Both the position numbers and the translations under genes were made by a program. From positions 1-64,000 of the forward strand of contig JAJEAR010000062.1 of NCBI GenBank assembly GCA_022822665.1: a stretch of 64,000 bases of DNA, read 5' to 3'. The notes under the pieces are model-generated. The model had not been told where the DNA came from. It saw only the letters and a list, made by a program, of their open reading frames with translations, and searched no databases. The DNA is from Alphaproteobacteria bacterium. GTDB lineage: Bacteria; Pseudomonadota; Alphaproteobacteria; Thalassobaculales; Thalassobaculaceae. Positions 46,999 through 57,016 of this stretch are shown piece after piece; the first letter of the stretch is position 1, and each line of letters begins with the position of its first letter.

Positions 46999-47850
46999 CT
47001 AGACGCCGGGCGTCCACCGGTAGATTGCCGAGAGCGCCCCTCCCATCAGCATCGCGCGCTCGGTGTCGTTCAGACGATCGGTCAGGCGAAACGGCTCGAC
47101 ACCCTGCTGGTAGGTCAGGACATTGATGGCCCGGGTCCAGTCCGTGCCCCACAGGCAACGCTCGAAGCCGAATGCATCGAAGATGCGGCACAGAGGATCC
47201 CAGATGTCATCGTACGGGTACGGCGCGTGCGAAAGCGTGCAGGCCCCGGAAATCTTGATCGCCACGTTGTCGAGGTCGGCGATGGCCAGGACCTCTGGAA
47301 GTGCCGCGAACGGCTCGGGAGGAGCCGGGGGTTCGAACGGCTGCGGCAGCCCGAGGTGGTCGATGACCACCATCGCGTCGGGATGCGCCCGGGCCAGTGT
47401 CGCCGCCTGGTCGAGCAGACCCCAGCACAGCAGGTTGACCGGAAGCGCGTGCCGCGCCGCGGCGCGCAGCACGGTCGCGGTGCCCGGATGCAGGGATCCG
47501 TCGTCACTGCCCCCGCCTCCCGGGCGCGCCAGCATGATCCGGACCCCGACGGTGCCGTCGAGACCGGCCCACTCGGCAATCACCTCCCCGACCGCCGGAT
47601 CGGCCGGGTCGACCGGCTTGATCAGTGCGAACCGGTCCGGATGGGCAGCATGCACCTCGAGCGCATAGCTCGCATCGAACCGGTACATGGCAAAGGGCGA
47701 GACCAGGAGCGCCCCGTCGACACCGACCTGCGTCATCGCGGCAACCATGTCGTCCCCGGTCACCTCCGGCGGTCCGGCCAGGGTTCCGATCCAGGGTCGT
47801 CCGGGGTGGTCACGCTCGTAGGCGTGGACCTGGGAATCGATGATCGGCAT
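46999..47850 (-). CDS. Amidohydrolase-2 family metal-dependent hydrolase
   Basis: This 283-residue TIM-barrel enzyme opens with IIDSQVHAYERDHPGRPW, where the first metal-binding pair is reduced to a single His, as in many members. Further conserved pieces are the MTQVGVDGALLV strand, VVIDHLGLPQP and CLWGTDWTRAI, which carries the C-terminal Asp. Members hydrolyse or decarboxylate lactones, amides and aromatic acids, so the reaction is open. It lies on the same strand as the importer, with a 176-base gap to the binding protein and 74 bases after the DUF1638 stop. Confidence 0.85.
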   Translation of the reverse strand: MPIIDSQVHAYERDHPGRPWIGTLAGPPEVTGDDMVAAMTQVGVDGALLVSPFAMYRFDASYALEVHAAHPDRFALIKPVDPADPAVGEVIAEWAGLDGTVGVRIMLARPGGGGSDDGSLHPGTATVLRAAARHALPVNLLCWGLLDQAATLARAHPDAMVVIDHLGLPQPFEPPAPPEPFAALPEVLAIADLDNVAIKISGACTLSHAPYPYDDIWDPLCRIFDAFGFERCLWGTDWTRAINVLTYQQGVEPFRLTDRLNDTERAMLMGGALSAIYRWTPGV

Positions 47851-47924
47851 CGCGGCTGCTCCACTCTCGGCCCGTCGGTCCGCGCATCCTACGCCGGAAG
47901 TCTCCGGTTGGCGACCGGCCGTGC

Positions 47925-48537
47925 TCAGTCGCCGGCCGGCGCCATTGCCCTGTTCACGAAGACCGCAAGCTCGCCGTAGCCACGATGGCGTACCTCGTAC
48001 GCGAGGCCGAGCCGGTCCGCGGCCGCCCGCGCCTTGCCTCGCAGCACGGGATCGTCGGTCTGCGCGATGTAGATGAGCCGGGTGTAGTTCCCGAAGTACA
48101 TGTCACGCAGTTCGGGATGCCGGTCGAGACCGAGCCCGGCCACGATCAGGCGATCGAAGTGCCGGACCAGGTAGTCGGTGAGATAGAAGCAGCCCGGCTC
48201 GCGTTCCGCGGTTTCGGTGAACTCGTCGGTCCCCATGAAGAACTGGTAGCAGTGCGGTCCCGGTATCCGCTCGACCCCCTCGCTCTCCAGCATCCGGTCA
48301 AGCTCGCCGCCGGTACCGCAGTCGCCGTACAGAACGAAAACCCGCTCGTAGTCGCGGCCGATACCGCGGATCTTCTCACGCACCGCGGGCGCGATGCGTT
48401 CCGGGGTGTTGTGCCAGTGGGCCGGCAGGCACGCGATGGTCGGCCGGGGCAGTCCGGCGGCGCGGAGCACCGCAACCAGTTCCCGCCCCAGCGCCCCGCA
48501 GGCTATGAACAGTGTTCCCGTTCGCCGGTGGGGATCC

Positions 48538-48548
<11 letters not shown>
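47925..48548 (-). CDS. DUF1638 family protein
   Basis: This 207-residue protein of unknown function has four conserved cysteines in CGALGRELV, CLPAHWHN, YGDCGTGGEL and GPHCYQFF, consistent with a metal or cofactor site. The start overlaps the corrinoid protein stop by 11 bases, so the two are translated together. DUF1638 genes repeatedly sit beside corrinoid proteins and MttB-like methyltransferases in marine alphaproteobacteria, and a role in cobalamin-dependent methyl transfer is plausible but unproven. Confidence 0.85.
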
Positions 48549-49257
<709 letters not shown>

Positions 49258-49465
49258 GCACCGTACTCCAGCAAGTCCCGGAACAATGCATACTGATCCA
49301 CGGTTTACACTCCTACCCCTCGGACCAGCCCCGCAGTAGCAGGTGCGCGACAGGATTTGTACAGGGTCCGACGCCCCGGGGCAGCCGCTGACAGGGACTT
49401 GCCCCGCGAGACCATCCCGCCCACACTTGCCGCACGGACAGCTATCCTCAACCGGGAGACCCTAC

Positions 49466-49939
49466 ATGCGTTTCTGTCCACGCGTCACCATGATTGCCTG
49501 TCTCGCACTCGCACTCGGCCTGCTGGCGCCCGCCATCGCGGCCGCCGACGGGGAAGGCGACATCAAGTACCGCCAGAAGGTGATGAGCGCGGTGGGCGCT
49601 CACACCGGAGCGCTTGTCAGCATCCTCAAGCAGGAAGGCGGCTCCATGGACCATCTCGCCGACCACGCCAATGCCATGGCCAAGCTCGCCGAGATCGCCC
49701 AGACCGCCTTCCCGGCCGGATCCGGACCGGAGGCTGGCAAGACCGGAGCCCTTCCGGACATCTGGGACGGCGACCAGCACTCACTGGAATTCGAGGCCGA
49801 GCTGGAGAAGTTTGTCCAGCTGGCCAATGCGCTCGCCGACGTGGCGGTCACGGGCGACCGCGGGGCGACGGGCGGTGCGCTCAAGGCCCTGGGCGAGGAC
49901 TCCTGCAAGTCCTGCCATTCGCGGTTCCGCAAGAAGTAG
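49466..49939 (+). CDS. Cytochrome c' (class II)
   Basis: This is a periplasmic c-type cytochrome of 157 residues. The ATG at 49466 begins a signal peptide (MIACLALALGLLAPAIAAA). The mature protein is helical, and the heme motif CKSCH is at the extreme C-terminus (residues 147-151, SCKSCHSRFRKK), as in all class II cytochromes. Cytochrome c' binds nitric oxide and protects against it, which fits the nar and nnrS genes elsewhere in the window. It stands alone, divergent from the corrinoid gene. Confidence 0.92.
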   Translation: MRFCPRVTMIACLALALGLLAPAIAAADGEGDIKYRQKVMSAVGAHTGALVSILKQEGGSMDHLADHANAMAKLAEIAQTAFPAGSGPEAGKTGALPDIWDGDQHSLEFEAELEKFVQLANALADVAVTGDRGATGGALKALGEDSCKSCHSRFRKK

Positions 49940-50470
49940 GACGCATCCTGCCCGCGTGATCCCGGGCCGGCCGGACACGGTCGCACCGGGTCGCGCGAAA
50001 GGTTGCGGGCCGCCCGGCCGCAGCGCCGACCGATTCCCGGACGGGCGGATGCTCCGCCTGGACAGGAACACGCCCGCCCGGGCCGGCCACTTCCCGCCCG
50101 CGACCGGCGGCGGTCGATGGCGCTTCCGCATCATCGGGGTGCCGGGCCTGACGAGCCCACCGCCTCGCCGGGCCCGACCCGGCGACCCTGCGGATCGAGG
50201 CGGCGCTTCGCAGGCAGGCAGGGAACCGGGCGGCGTGCCCGCCCACACCGGCAGGGAGCCCGGCACCGCGCATGCGACCGCGGTCCCGCACTGACCTTTC
50301 TCTTCCGCTCCATCGATTGCGGTCCGGGAAGGGGGGAGCGGATCCGGCAGATGATCCGGTCAGGTGTTCCAGTCCCGGGTCCCGGAAAGGGGCGCACCGG
50401 TGCCCATGCGGCGGCCGGCGTGCTATAGCAGTGCGCTGCGTGCGCCAGATCTGCCGAAGGAACAGCTTGC
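49940..50470. other. 531-base stretch between cytochrome c' and the lipid A operon
   Basis: The DNA is very GC-rich, and open frames in it are arginine- and proline-rich shadows. No gene, repeat or terminator is supportable. A candidate promoter for the operon lies at its right end. Confidence 0.5.
50421..50429 (+). promoter_or_regulatory. Candidate extended -10 promoter for the msbA-waaA-lpxK-lpxL operon
   Basis: TGCTATAGC combines the TGn extension with a 4/6 -10 element (50424-50429), 41 bases before the first start codon. The -35 region is poor. Confidence 0.35.
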
Positions 50471-52270
50471 GTGACCGCCCGTTCGAGCGATGCCGGTACC
50501 GCCGCGCCATCCCGCGTGCTCATGCGCCGCCTGCTGCTGGATCATGTTCGGCCCCAGGGCGCGACACTGGTCGTGGCACTGGTGATGATGGCGGTCGTGG
50601 CCGCGAGCACCGCGGCGCTCGCATTCCTGATGGAAACCATCCTCGATGACGTCTTCACCGCCGGGGAGCCCACGGTCCTCTACCTGACCGCGGCAATGGT
50701 CATGGCGGTGTTCGTCGTCCGGGGACTGTCCACATACGGACAGGCGGTGCTCATGAACCGGGTCGGACAGCGTATCCTGTCCGACCTGCAGAAGCGGATG
50801 TTCGACCACCTGCTCCGGGCGGATTTCGGGTACCTGCACGGGCGCTCCAGCGGCAAGCTGATCTCGCGGTTCATCAGTGACGTCGAGCAGATGCGAAGTG
50901 CGGTATCCGACGTCATTACCGCGTTCGGCCGCGACACGCTGACCATCGTCTTCCTCGTCGGTGTCATGGTCTACCAGGACTGGCTGCTGGCCCTGATCTC
51001 CTTCTTTGCCTTTCCCACCGCGATCCTGCCGCTGGTGCGCATCGGCCAGCGCATGCGCCGGGTCTCCGGCAGCACCCAGCGGGAACGGGCCGACCTGACC
51101 GCGTTGCTGCGCGAAGTGTTCCAGGGCGCGAGACAGGTCCGGGCCTACGGCATGGAGCACCATGAGCGTGACCGAGCGGACCGGGTGATCGAGCAGATCT
51201 TTCGCCTCGTGGTCCGGGCGGCGCGCACCAGGGCTGCAGCCTACCCGATCATGGAGACCCTGGGCGGGTCCGCGATCGTGATGGTGATCTGCTACGGCGG
51301 GTGGCAGGTCATGGAGGGGGCGCAGACCACCGGGACCTTCTTTTCCTTCGTCACCGCCCTGCTGCTCGCCTACGATCCGCTGAAGCGGGTGGTGGTGCTG
51401 AACGCCCGGCTGCAGGAGGGACTGGCGGCGGCGGAGCGCGTGTTCGACCTGCTCGATGTCCGGCCCTCGGTGGTTGACCGGGCCGGCGCGCACTCCGTCA
51501 GCCGGGCGCGGGGCGAGATCGTGTTCGAGAACATCAACTTTTCCTACGCGTCAGACAGCCCGGCGCTGCACGACATCAGCTTCGCGGTTCCGGCCGGCCA
51601 CACGGTGGCCCTGGTCGGTCCGTCGGGCGCCGGCAAGAGTTCCGTCCTCAACCTGATCCCGCGGTTCTTCGACCCCGACGCCGGGCGCATCACGCTTGAC
51701 GGCACCGATATCCGTGATCTGACACTGAAATCGCTCAGGAAACAGATCGCGCTTGTCAGCCAGGACATCATGCTGTTCGATGACACCGTTGCCGCCAACA
51801 TCCGCTACGGTTCGGAGGGCGCCAGCGACGCCGACGTCCGCCGGGCGGCCGGCCACGCGGCGGCGGATGCGTTCATCGACGCATTGCCGGACGGCTACGA
51901 CACCCGGGTCGGAGAGCAGGGAGCCTGGCTTTCGGGCGGCCAGCGCCAGCGCATTGCGATTGCCCGCGCCACGCTGCGCAATGCACCGATCCTGCTGCTC
52001 GACGAGGCGACCTCGTCGCTGGACAGCGGGTCCGAACAGGCGGTGCAGGCGGCACTCGCGTCCCTGATGGAGGGGAGAACCACGCTCGTGGTCGCACATC
52101 GACTCTCCACCGTTCGCAGCGCCTGCGTGATCCACGTCATGCAGGACGGGCGAATAGTGGAATCCGGGCATCACGACGACCTCCTGGCACTGAACGCGGC
52201 CTACGCCCGGCTCTACCGGCTGCAGTACTCCGTCGGGAACCCCGACGCGCCCGGGACAGAACTGCCATGA
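50471..52270 (+). CDS. msbA: MsbA-like lipid A exporter (ABC half-transporter)
   Basis: This 599-residue protein has a six-helix membrane domain (about residues 25-320) fused to an ATPase. Walker A is LVGPSGAGKSSVL near residue 385, signature [15 protein letters not shown] and Walker B ILLLDEATSSLD. Its place as first gene before waaA, lpxK and lpxL identifies it as the flippase that moves lipid A-core across the inner membrane, although multidrug exporters share the fold. It overlaps waaA by 4 bases. The GTG start at 50471 follows a gaagg ribosome site. Confidence 0.9.
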   Translation: MTARSSDAGTAAPSRVLMRRLLLDHVRPQGATLVVALVMMAVVAASTAALAFLMETILDDVFTAGEPTVLYLTAAMVMAVFVVRGLSTYGQAVLMNRVGQRILSDLQKRMFDHLLRADFGYLHGRSSGKLISRFISDVEQMRSAVSDVITAFGRDTLTIVFLVGVMVYQDWLLALISFFAFPTAILPLVRIGQRMRRVSGSTQRERADLTALLREVFQGARQVRAYGMEHHERDRADRVIEQIFRLVVRAARTRAAAYPIMETLGGSAIVMVICYGGWQVMEGAQTTGTFFSFVTALLLAYDPLKRVVVLNARLQEGLAAAERVFDLLDVRPSVVDRAGAHSVSRARGEIVFENINFSYASDSPALHDISFAVPAGHTVALVGPSGAGKSSVLNLIPRFFDPDAGRITLDGTDIRDLTLKSLRKQIALVSQDIMLFDDTVAANIRYGSEGASDADVRRAAGHAAADAFIDALPDGYDTRVGEQGAWLSGGQRQRIAIARATLRNAPILLLDEATSSLDSGSEQAVQAALASLMEGRTTLVVAHRLSTVRSACVIHVMQDGRIVESGHHDDLLALNAAYARLYRLQYSVGNPDAPGTELP

Positions 52271-53535
52271 TGGTGCCCCTTTACAGGACATCCATGACGC
52301 TGGCTGCTCCGGCAATCGACCTGGTGCTGGCACGCCGGGCCCGCAACGGCAAGGAGGACCGGTCCCGTCTCGGCGAACGGCGCGGCGTGTCCGCATTCGC
52401 ACGCCCGCCAGGCCGGCTGATCTGGCTGCATGCGGTCAGCGTCGGAGAGAGCATCTCCGCACTCGGGCTGATTGACCGGTTGCTCGAGGAGTCGGACGAC
52501 CTGCACGTGCTGGTGACCACCGGCACGGTCAGTTCGGCACGCATTCTCGCCTCCCGGCTGCCGGACCGCACCTGCCACCAGTTCGCGCCGATCGACCGGC
52601 CGGCGTGGGTCGGCCGGTTCCTCGATCACTGGCAACCCGACCTCGCCATGTTCTTCGAGGCCGAGTTCTGGCCGGAAAAACTGCTTCGCACCCACGAACG
52701 GGGGGTCCCGATCATCGCCGCGAACGCCAGGTTGTCGGATCGCTCGTACAGGGGGTGGCGGCGCTGGACCGGCCTGTCGGGCCCCATGTTCCAGGCAATC
52801 GACCTGGTGCTCGCGACCAGCGACGCCCAGGCGGACCAGTTTCGCGCACTCGGTGCACGCCGGGTCACGGTCGCGGGCAACCTGAAGCGGGCGGCGCACC
52901 GGCTGCCGCTGGAGGACGGGGCGGCCGACGCACTGCGCCACGAAATCGGGTCGCGGGCGGTGTGGCTCGCGGCCAGCACCCATGACGGCGAGGAGGAAGC
53001 CGTCGTCCGCGCCCAGCTTGACCTCCTGGTCCGGCATCCCGGCCTGCTCGCGGTCATCGCGCCGCGCCACCCCGATCGCGGGCCGGAGATCGCAGCCCTC
53101 GTCCGCTCGTTCGGCCTTGCCGTCGCCCGGCGTGCCGCCGGCGAACGGATCGACCGGGACACGTCCGTGTATATTGCCGACACCTTCGGCGAGATGTCCC
53201 TGTTCTTCAACGTCGCAAGTGTCGTTTTCGTCGCCGGCTCCCTGGTCCCGGTGGGGGGCCACAACCCGGTCGAACCGGCGCATTTCGACTGCGCGGTCCT
53301 GTTCGGGCCGCTCATGACGAAGAACCTCGACATCGCCGACGAGATGATCAGTGCCGGTGCCGCGATCCAGTTTGCCGATGCCGAAGCGCTCGGACCCACG
53401 ATCGACGCCGTCCTGGCCGACGGGGGGCGGCGGCATGCGCTCACCGAGGCCGCCAGGCGGTATGCCTCTTCCGGCCGCGCCGTGCTGGACGGGATCGTCA
53501 CCAGCCTGCACCCGTTCCTGGATCGGCGGGAATGA
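52267..53535 (+). CDS. waaA: 3-Deoxy-D-manno-octulosonic acid transferase (Kdo transferase)
   Basis: This 422-residue GT30 enzyme transfers Kdo from CMP-Kdo to lipid IVA. A membrane-anchoring N-terminus (YRTSMTLAAPAIDLVLARRA) precedes the conserved RLGERRGV, with the catalytic Glu, then WLHAVSVGESIS, MFFEAEFWPEKLL and NARLSDRSYRGW. The C-terminal donor-binding half has AASTHDGEEE, IAPRHPDRGPEI and AGSLVPVGGHNPVEPAHF. It overlaps both neighbours by 4 bases. Whether it adds one or two Kdo units cannot be told. Confidence 0.95.
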   Translation: MMVPLYRTSMTLAAPAIDLVLARRARNGKEDRSRLGERRGVSAFARPPGRLIWLHAVSVGESISALGLIDRLLEESDDLHVLVTTGTVSSARILASRLPDRTCHQFAPIDRPAWVGRFLDHWQPDLAMFFEAEFWPEKLLRTHERGVPIIAANARLSDRSYRGWRRWTGLSGPMFQAIDLVLATSDAQADQFRALGARRVTVAGNLKRAAHRLPLEDGAADALRHEIGSRAVWLAASTHDGEEEAVVRAQLDLLVRHPGLLAVIAPRHPDRGPEIAALVRSFGLAVARRAAGERIDRDTSVYIADTFGEMSLFFNVASVVFVAGSLVPVGGHNPVEPAHFDCAVLFGPLMTKNLDIADEMISAGAAIQFADAEALGPTIDAVLADGGRRHALTEAARRYASSGRAVLDGIVTSLHPFLDRRE

Positions 53536-54527
53536 CACCCTCGCTGCCGGTCACGCCCGAGTTCTGGAACCGTGACGGGCCGGCCGCCCGGTTGCTCGGC
53601 CCTGCCGGTTACGTGGTACGCGCCGTCGGATCCCTGCGGCGTCGACTGGTGCGAGGCACGTCGCTCGATATCCCGGTGATCTGCGTCGGCAACCTGGTCG
53701 TCGGCGGAGCCGGCAAGACCCCGGTCAGCCGGTCGATCGCCCAGATGCTCGCGGGCCGCGGGCACGAAGTCGGCCTGTTGCTGCGCGGCTACGGCGGCCG
53801 CCTGCGCGGGCCGGTCCGGGTCGACCCAGCCCGCCATTCGGTGCGCGACGTCGGCGACGAGGCGCTGATGCTGTCGCGGCACGCGCCGGTGTGGATCGCC
53901 CGCAACCGGGTCGAGGGTGTGCGGGCCGCCGAACAGGCCGGAACGGAAGTGGTCGTCATGGACGACGGCTTCCAGAACCCCGCGCTTCGTGCCGACCTGA
54001 ACTTGCTGGTGATCGACGGCGACTACGGTGTCGGCAACGGGCGGATCATGCCGGCAGGGCCCCTTCGCGAATCCGTCGCAACCGGCATGGCGCGTGCCGA
54101 CGCGGTGGTGCTGATCATGCCGGACAGGGTTGCGGTCCCGGACCTGGTACCGCCCGGGCTCCCGGTCCTGCGCGCCACCGCCACCGCCGTCGCTCCGACG
54201 GGGCTGGCCCCCGGAACCCCGGTGTTCGGATTTGCGGGTATCGGACGTCCGGTCCGGTTCAGGAACAGCCTCGAGGCACTGGGCCTCGACGTCCGCGGGT
54301 TCCGGCCCTTCCCGGACCACTACCCGTACGGCCGCGAAGACGTCGACAGGCTGCTCGCGACCGCAGCCGAACTCGGAGCCGTCCCGGTCACCACCGCGAA
54401 GGACCACGTCCGGCTCGACAGGGTCGCGGCCTCGGCGATTACCTGCGTCGACCTTGACCTGGACTGGCAGGATCGGCCGGCGCTCACGGCACTGGTCGAG
54501 GGGACGGTGCGGAATGTCATCGGGTAA
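53532..54527 (+). CDS. lpxK: Tetraacyldisaccharide 4'-kinase
   Basis: LpxK phosphorylates the 4' position of the lipid A disaccharide at the inner membrane (EC 2.7.1.130). The 331-residue protein has the P-loop variant ICVGNLVVGGAGKTPVSRSI (the usual TGKTP reads AGKTP), the LLRGYGGRLRGPV and DVGDEALMLSRHAPV segments, and VVMDDGFQNPALRADLNLLV. The start overlaps waaA by 4 bases and its end overlaps the acyltransferase gene by 14 bases, so the operon is tightly coupled. Confidence 0.95.
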   Translation: MTPSLPVTPEFWNRDGPAARLLGPAGYVVRAVGSLRRRLVRGTSLDIPVICVGNLVVGGAGKTPVSRSIAQMLAGRGHEVGLLLRGYGGRLRGPVRVDPARHSVRDVGDEALMLSRHAPVWIARNRVEGVRAAEQAGTEVVVMDDGFQNPALRADLNLLVIDGDYGVGNGRIMPAGPLRESVATGMARADAVVLIMPDRVAVPDLVPPGLPVLRATATAVAPTGLAPGTPVFGFAGIGRPVRFRNSLEALGLDVRGFRPFPDHYPYGREDVDRLLATAAELGAVPVTTAKDHVRLDRVAASAITCVDLDLDWQDRPALTALVEGTVRNVIG

Positions 54528-55428
54528 GGCCGGACACACGCCGGCTCCCTGGCGCAAGCGCTACCTGACCTGGCCGCTTTCCGGCGCGCTTGCGTGGAGT
54601 GCAGCCACGGTGCTCTCGCGCATGCAGCTGGACGCCGCCTCGCGGACGGGAGGTGCCGTCGCACGCAGGATCGGCCCACGCCTTCGCATCAACCGCCGCG
54701 CACGGCGCCACATCGCCGACAGTTTCCCCGAGTGGTCGGACCGCGAGATCGACGACACGCTGCTCGCGATGTGGGAGCACCTGGGCCGGGTTGCCGGAGA
54801 GTACGTGCACCTGCGCGACTTCGACCTGTCGGGAGACGACCCCCGCGTGACCGTGGTCGGCCGCGAACACCTTCTCGCCGCCCGAGACGACGGCCGACCC
54901 GGGATCTTCGTCTCGGCCCACCTCGGAAACTGGGAGCTTTTGCCGGGGGTCGCACTGGCCAACGGCCTGACCGTCCATAGCATCTACCGACCGCTCAACG
55001 CGCCGATCTCGGAACGGGTACTGCGCCAGCGGATCCTGCCCCACGCCCACCTGATGATCCCCAAGGGCTCGGCCGGCGCCGGCCGTCTCGCGAGGTTGCT
55101 GCGACGCAAGGAGCATGTCGCGTTCCTGGTCGACCAGCGACTAAACGAGGGGATCGCGGTCCCGTTCTTCGGGCGTCCGGCACGCACGACTCCTGCCGTG
55201 GCGGTCTTTGCCCTGCACCACCGCTGCCCGGTCATCCCCATCCGCGCACAGCGGACCCGCGGCGCGGAGTTCCGGGTCACCATCTCACCGCCGCTCGAGC
55301 TCCCCGATACCGGCGACCGCGACGCCGACATCCACACGCTGACCAGCGACATCACGCTGATGGTCGAGAACTGGATCCGGGAAACCCCGGAACAGTGGCT
55401 GTGGCCGCACCGGCGCTGGGGCAAGTAG
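54514..55428 (+). CDS. lpxL: Lipid A biosynthesis acyltransferase, LpxL/HtrB family
   Basis: This 304-residue membrane-bound enzyme adds a secondary acyl chain to Kdo-lipid A. The catalytic motif is FVSAHLGNWELLPGVA, followed by SIYRPLNAPISERVLRQRI, the LVDQRLNEGIAVPFFGRPA motif and PVIPIRAQRT. The C-terminal NWIRETPEQWLWPHRRW is the usual end. The ATG at 54514 lies inside lpxK, and the sequence before it in this frame translates lpxK out of frame. Which acyl position is modified is not evident. Confidence 0.9.
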   Translation: MSSGKAGHTPAPWRKRYLTWPLSGALAWSAATVLSRMQLDAASRTGGAVARRIGPRLRINRRARRHIADSFPEWSDREIDDTLLAMWEHLGRVAGEYVHLRDFDLSGDDPRVTVVGREHLLAARDDGRPGIFVSAHLGNWELLPGVALANGLTVHSIYRPLNAPISERVLRQRILPHAHLMIPKGSAGAGRLARLLRRKEHVAFLVDQRLNEGIAVPFFGRPARTTPAVAVFALHHRCPVIPIRAQRTRGAEFRVTISPPLELPDTGDRDADIHTLTSDITLMVENWIRETPEQWLWPHRRWGK

Positions 55429-55436
55429 GGCGCGTG

Positions 55437-56963
55437 TCAGGAACCCCGGCCGGGGCGCTCCCCGAGACCGGAAATCACCGCACCGGCCTCACCGTCGCGG
55501 AACTGCACCCGGACCTCCTGGCCGTGCCGGAGACCGCCAACGCCCGCAACCGGAATTCCGTCGGCATCCCTGACCACCGCGAACCCCCGATCGAGCACGC
55601 GCTCGAACGATGCGGCATCCAGCAGCCGGGTCAGGGCATCAAGTCGCGACCCTGCCCGCTCGTATACGCGGTCGAGCGCTGATCCGAGGCCGGTTGTGGC
55701 GTGCGCCAGCCGTGCGTGGCCCTGTTCGACGCGACCGGTCACCCAGCGCGCTCCCAGCCGGTCGGCGGCGTGACCCGACTGCAGGCGACGCAGCTGAAGC
55801 GCCCGTTCGGCGGCCGCGTGCAGCCGGCTGTCCAGGGCTGCAAGCCGACCGGCAGCGCCGTGGAGATGCGATCGGGGATCCACCAGCCGGCCGGCGTGAC
55901 GCACCACTTCCCCGGCCCGGCGCTCAAGCCCGCGCCCGATCGCGCCCGACAGCCGGTGGTCGGCGAGATCCACTGACTGGGCCCGCGCCTCGATCATCAG
56001 GGCCGGATCTCCAAGACCCCGTCCGAGGCCCTCCACCCTGGTCCGCGCGTGCTCCGTCATGCGGGCGGTGGCCTGGAGCAACCGGCCGCCTGAATCCGTC
56101 ACGCGCACGAGCAGTTCGGTGCGCACCGGGACCGCGTGTTCCGCCGCGGCGGTCGGTGTCGGGGCCCGCAGGTCGGCCGCGAAGTCGATCAGCGTCGTGT
56201 CGGTCTCGTGGCCGATGGCCGAAATCACCGGGATCCGGCTCGCCGCCACCGCCCGGACCACCTCTTCCTCGTTGAAGCTCCACAGGTCCTCGAGACTGCC
56301 GCCGCCGCGGGCGACGATCAGCAGGTCGGGCCGCGGCACGGCGCCGCGGCCGTCAAGCGCATTGAAACCGCGGACCGCCCGGGCGACCTCGCCGCTCGCG
56401 CCGTCGCCCTGGACGCGCACCGGCCACACGAGGACGTGCACCGGGAAACGGTCTTCCAGCCGGTGCAGGATGTCCTGGATCACCGCGCCGGTCGGCGAGG
56501 TGACGACGCCGATCCGCTCCGGCAGGAACGGCAGTGGCCGCTTGCACTCCTCGTCGAACAGGCCTTCGGCCGCCAGCCGGCGGCGACGCTCCTCCAGCAT
56601 CCTGAGCAGGGCGCCCTCGCCCGCCACCTCCATTGCCTCCAGGATGAGCTGGTACTTCGACCGGCCGGCGTAGGTGGTCAGCCGACCGGTGCAGATCACC
56701 TCCATCCCGTCCTCGGGCCGGACCGACAGCCGCGGGACCTGGCTGCGCCAGCAGACCGCGTCGAGAACCGCCCTGTCGTCCTTCAGGGTGAGATACACGT
56801 GCCCCGACGACGCAAAAGCCGGACGGGACACTTCGCCGCGCACCCGGACCCGGTCGAAAGAGGTCTCGACAGTGCGCTTCACCTGCGCCGACAGTTCGCT
56901 GACCGAGAGTTCCGGCAGGTTTCCCGCCAGCGCGCCGGTCCGGTTTCCGCCGGAGTCAGCCAT
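55437..56963 (-). CDS. xseA: Exodeoxyribonuclease VII, large subunit
   Basis: XseA is the nuclease subunit that degrades single-stranded DNA from both ends. The ATG at 56963 gives 508 residues. The N-terminal OB-fold (ELSVSELSAQVKRTVETSF, VRVRGEVSRPAFASSGHVYL) and the central catalytic part (LPERIGVVTSPTGAVIQDIL, LLIVARGGGSLEDLWSFNEE, SAIGHETDTTLIDFAADLRA) are intact, followed by a helical coiled-coil half and a small C-terminal strand domain (VRVQFRDGEAGAVISGLG). The small subunit gene xseB is not nearby. It is convergent with lpxL and divergent from purD. Confidence 0.96.
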   Translation of the reverse strand: MADSGGNRTGALAGNLPELSVSELSAQVKRTVETSFDRVRVRGEVSRPAFASSGHVYLTLKDDRAVLDAVCWRSQVPRLSVRPEDGMEVICTGRLTTYAGRSKYQLILEAMEVAGEGALLRMLEERRRRLAAEGLFDEECKRPLPFLPERIGVVTSPTGAVIQDILHRLEDRFPVHVLVWPVRVQGDGASGEVARAVRGFNALDGRGAVPRPDLLIVARGGGSLEDLWSFNEEEVVRAVAASRIPVISAIGHETDTTLIDFAADLRAPTPTAAAEHAVPVRTELLVRVTDSGGRLLQATARMTEHARTRVEGLGRGLGDPALMIEARAQSVDLADHRLSGAIGRGLERRAGEVVRHAGRLVDPRSHLHGAAGRLAALDSRLHAAAERALQLRRLQSGHAADRLGARWVTGRVEQGHARLAHATTGLGSALDRVYERAGSRLDALTRLLDAASFERVLDRGFAVVRDADGIPVAGVGGLRHGQEVRVQFRDGEAGAVISGLGERPGRGS

Positions 56964-56975
56964 GGCCGCGAACCG

Positions 56976-56984
56976 TGCTACAAG
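56976..56984 (+). promoter_or_regulatory. Candidate extended -10 promoter for purD
   Basis: TGCTACAAG contains the TGn extension and a 4/6 -10 element (56979-56984), 32 bases before the purD ATG. It resembles the elements at 50421 and 58751. Confidence 0.35.
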
Positions 56985-57016
56985 GCGACCCTGCGACCGC
57001 GGGGAAGGGACTGCGC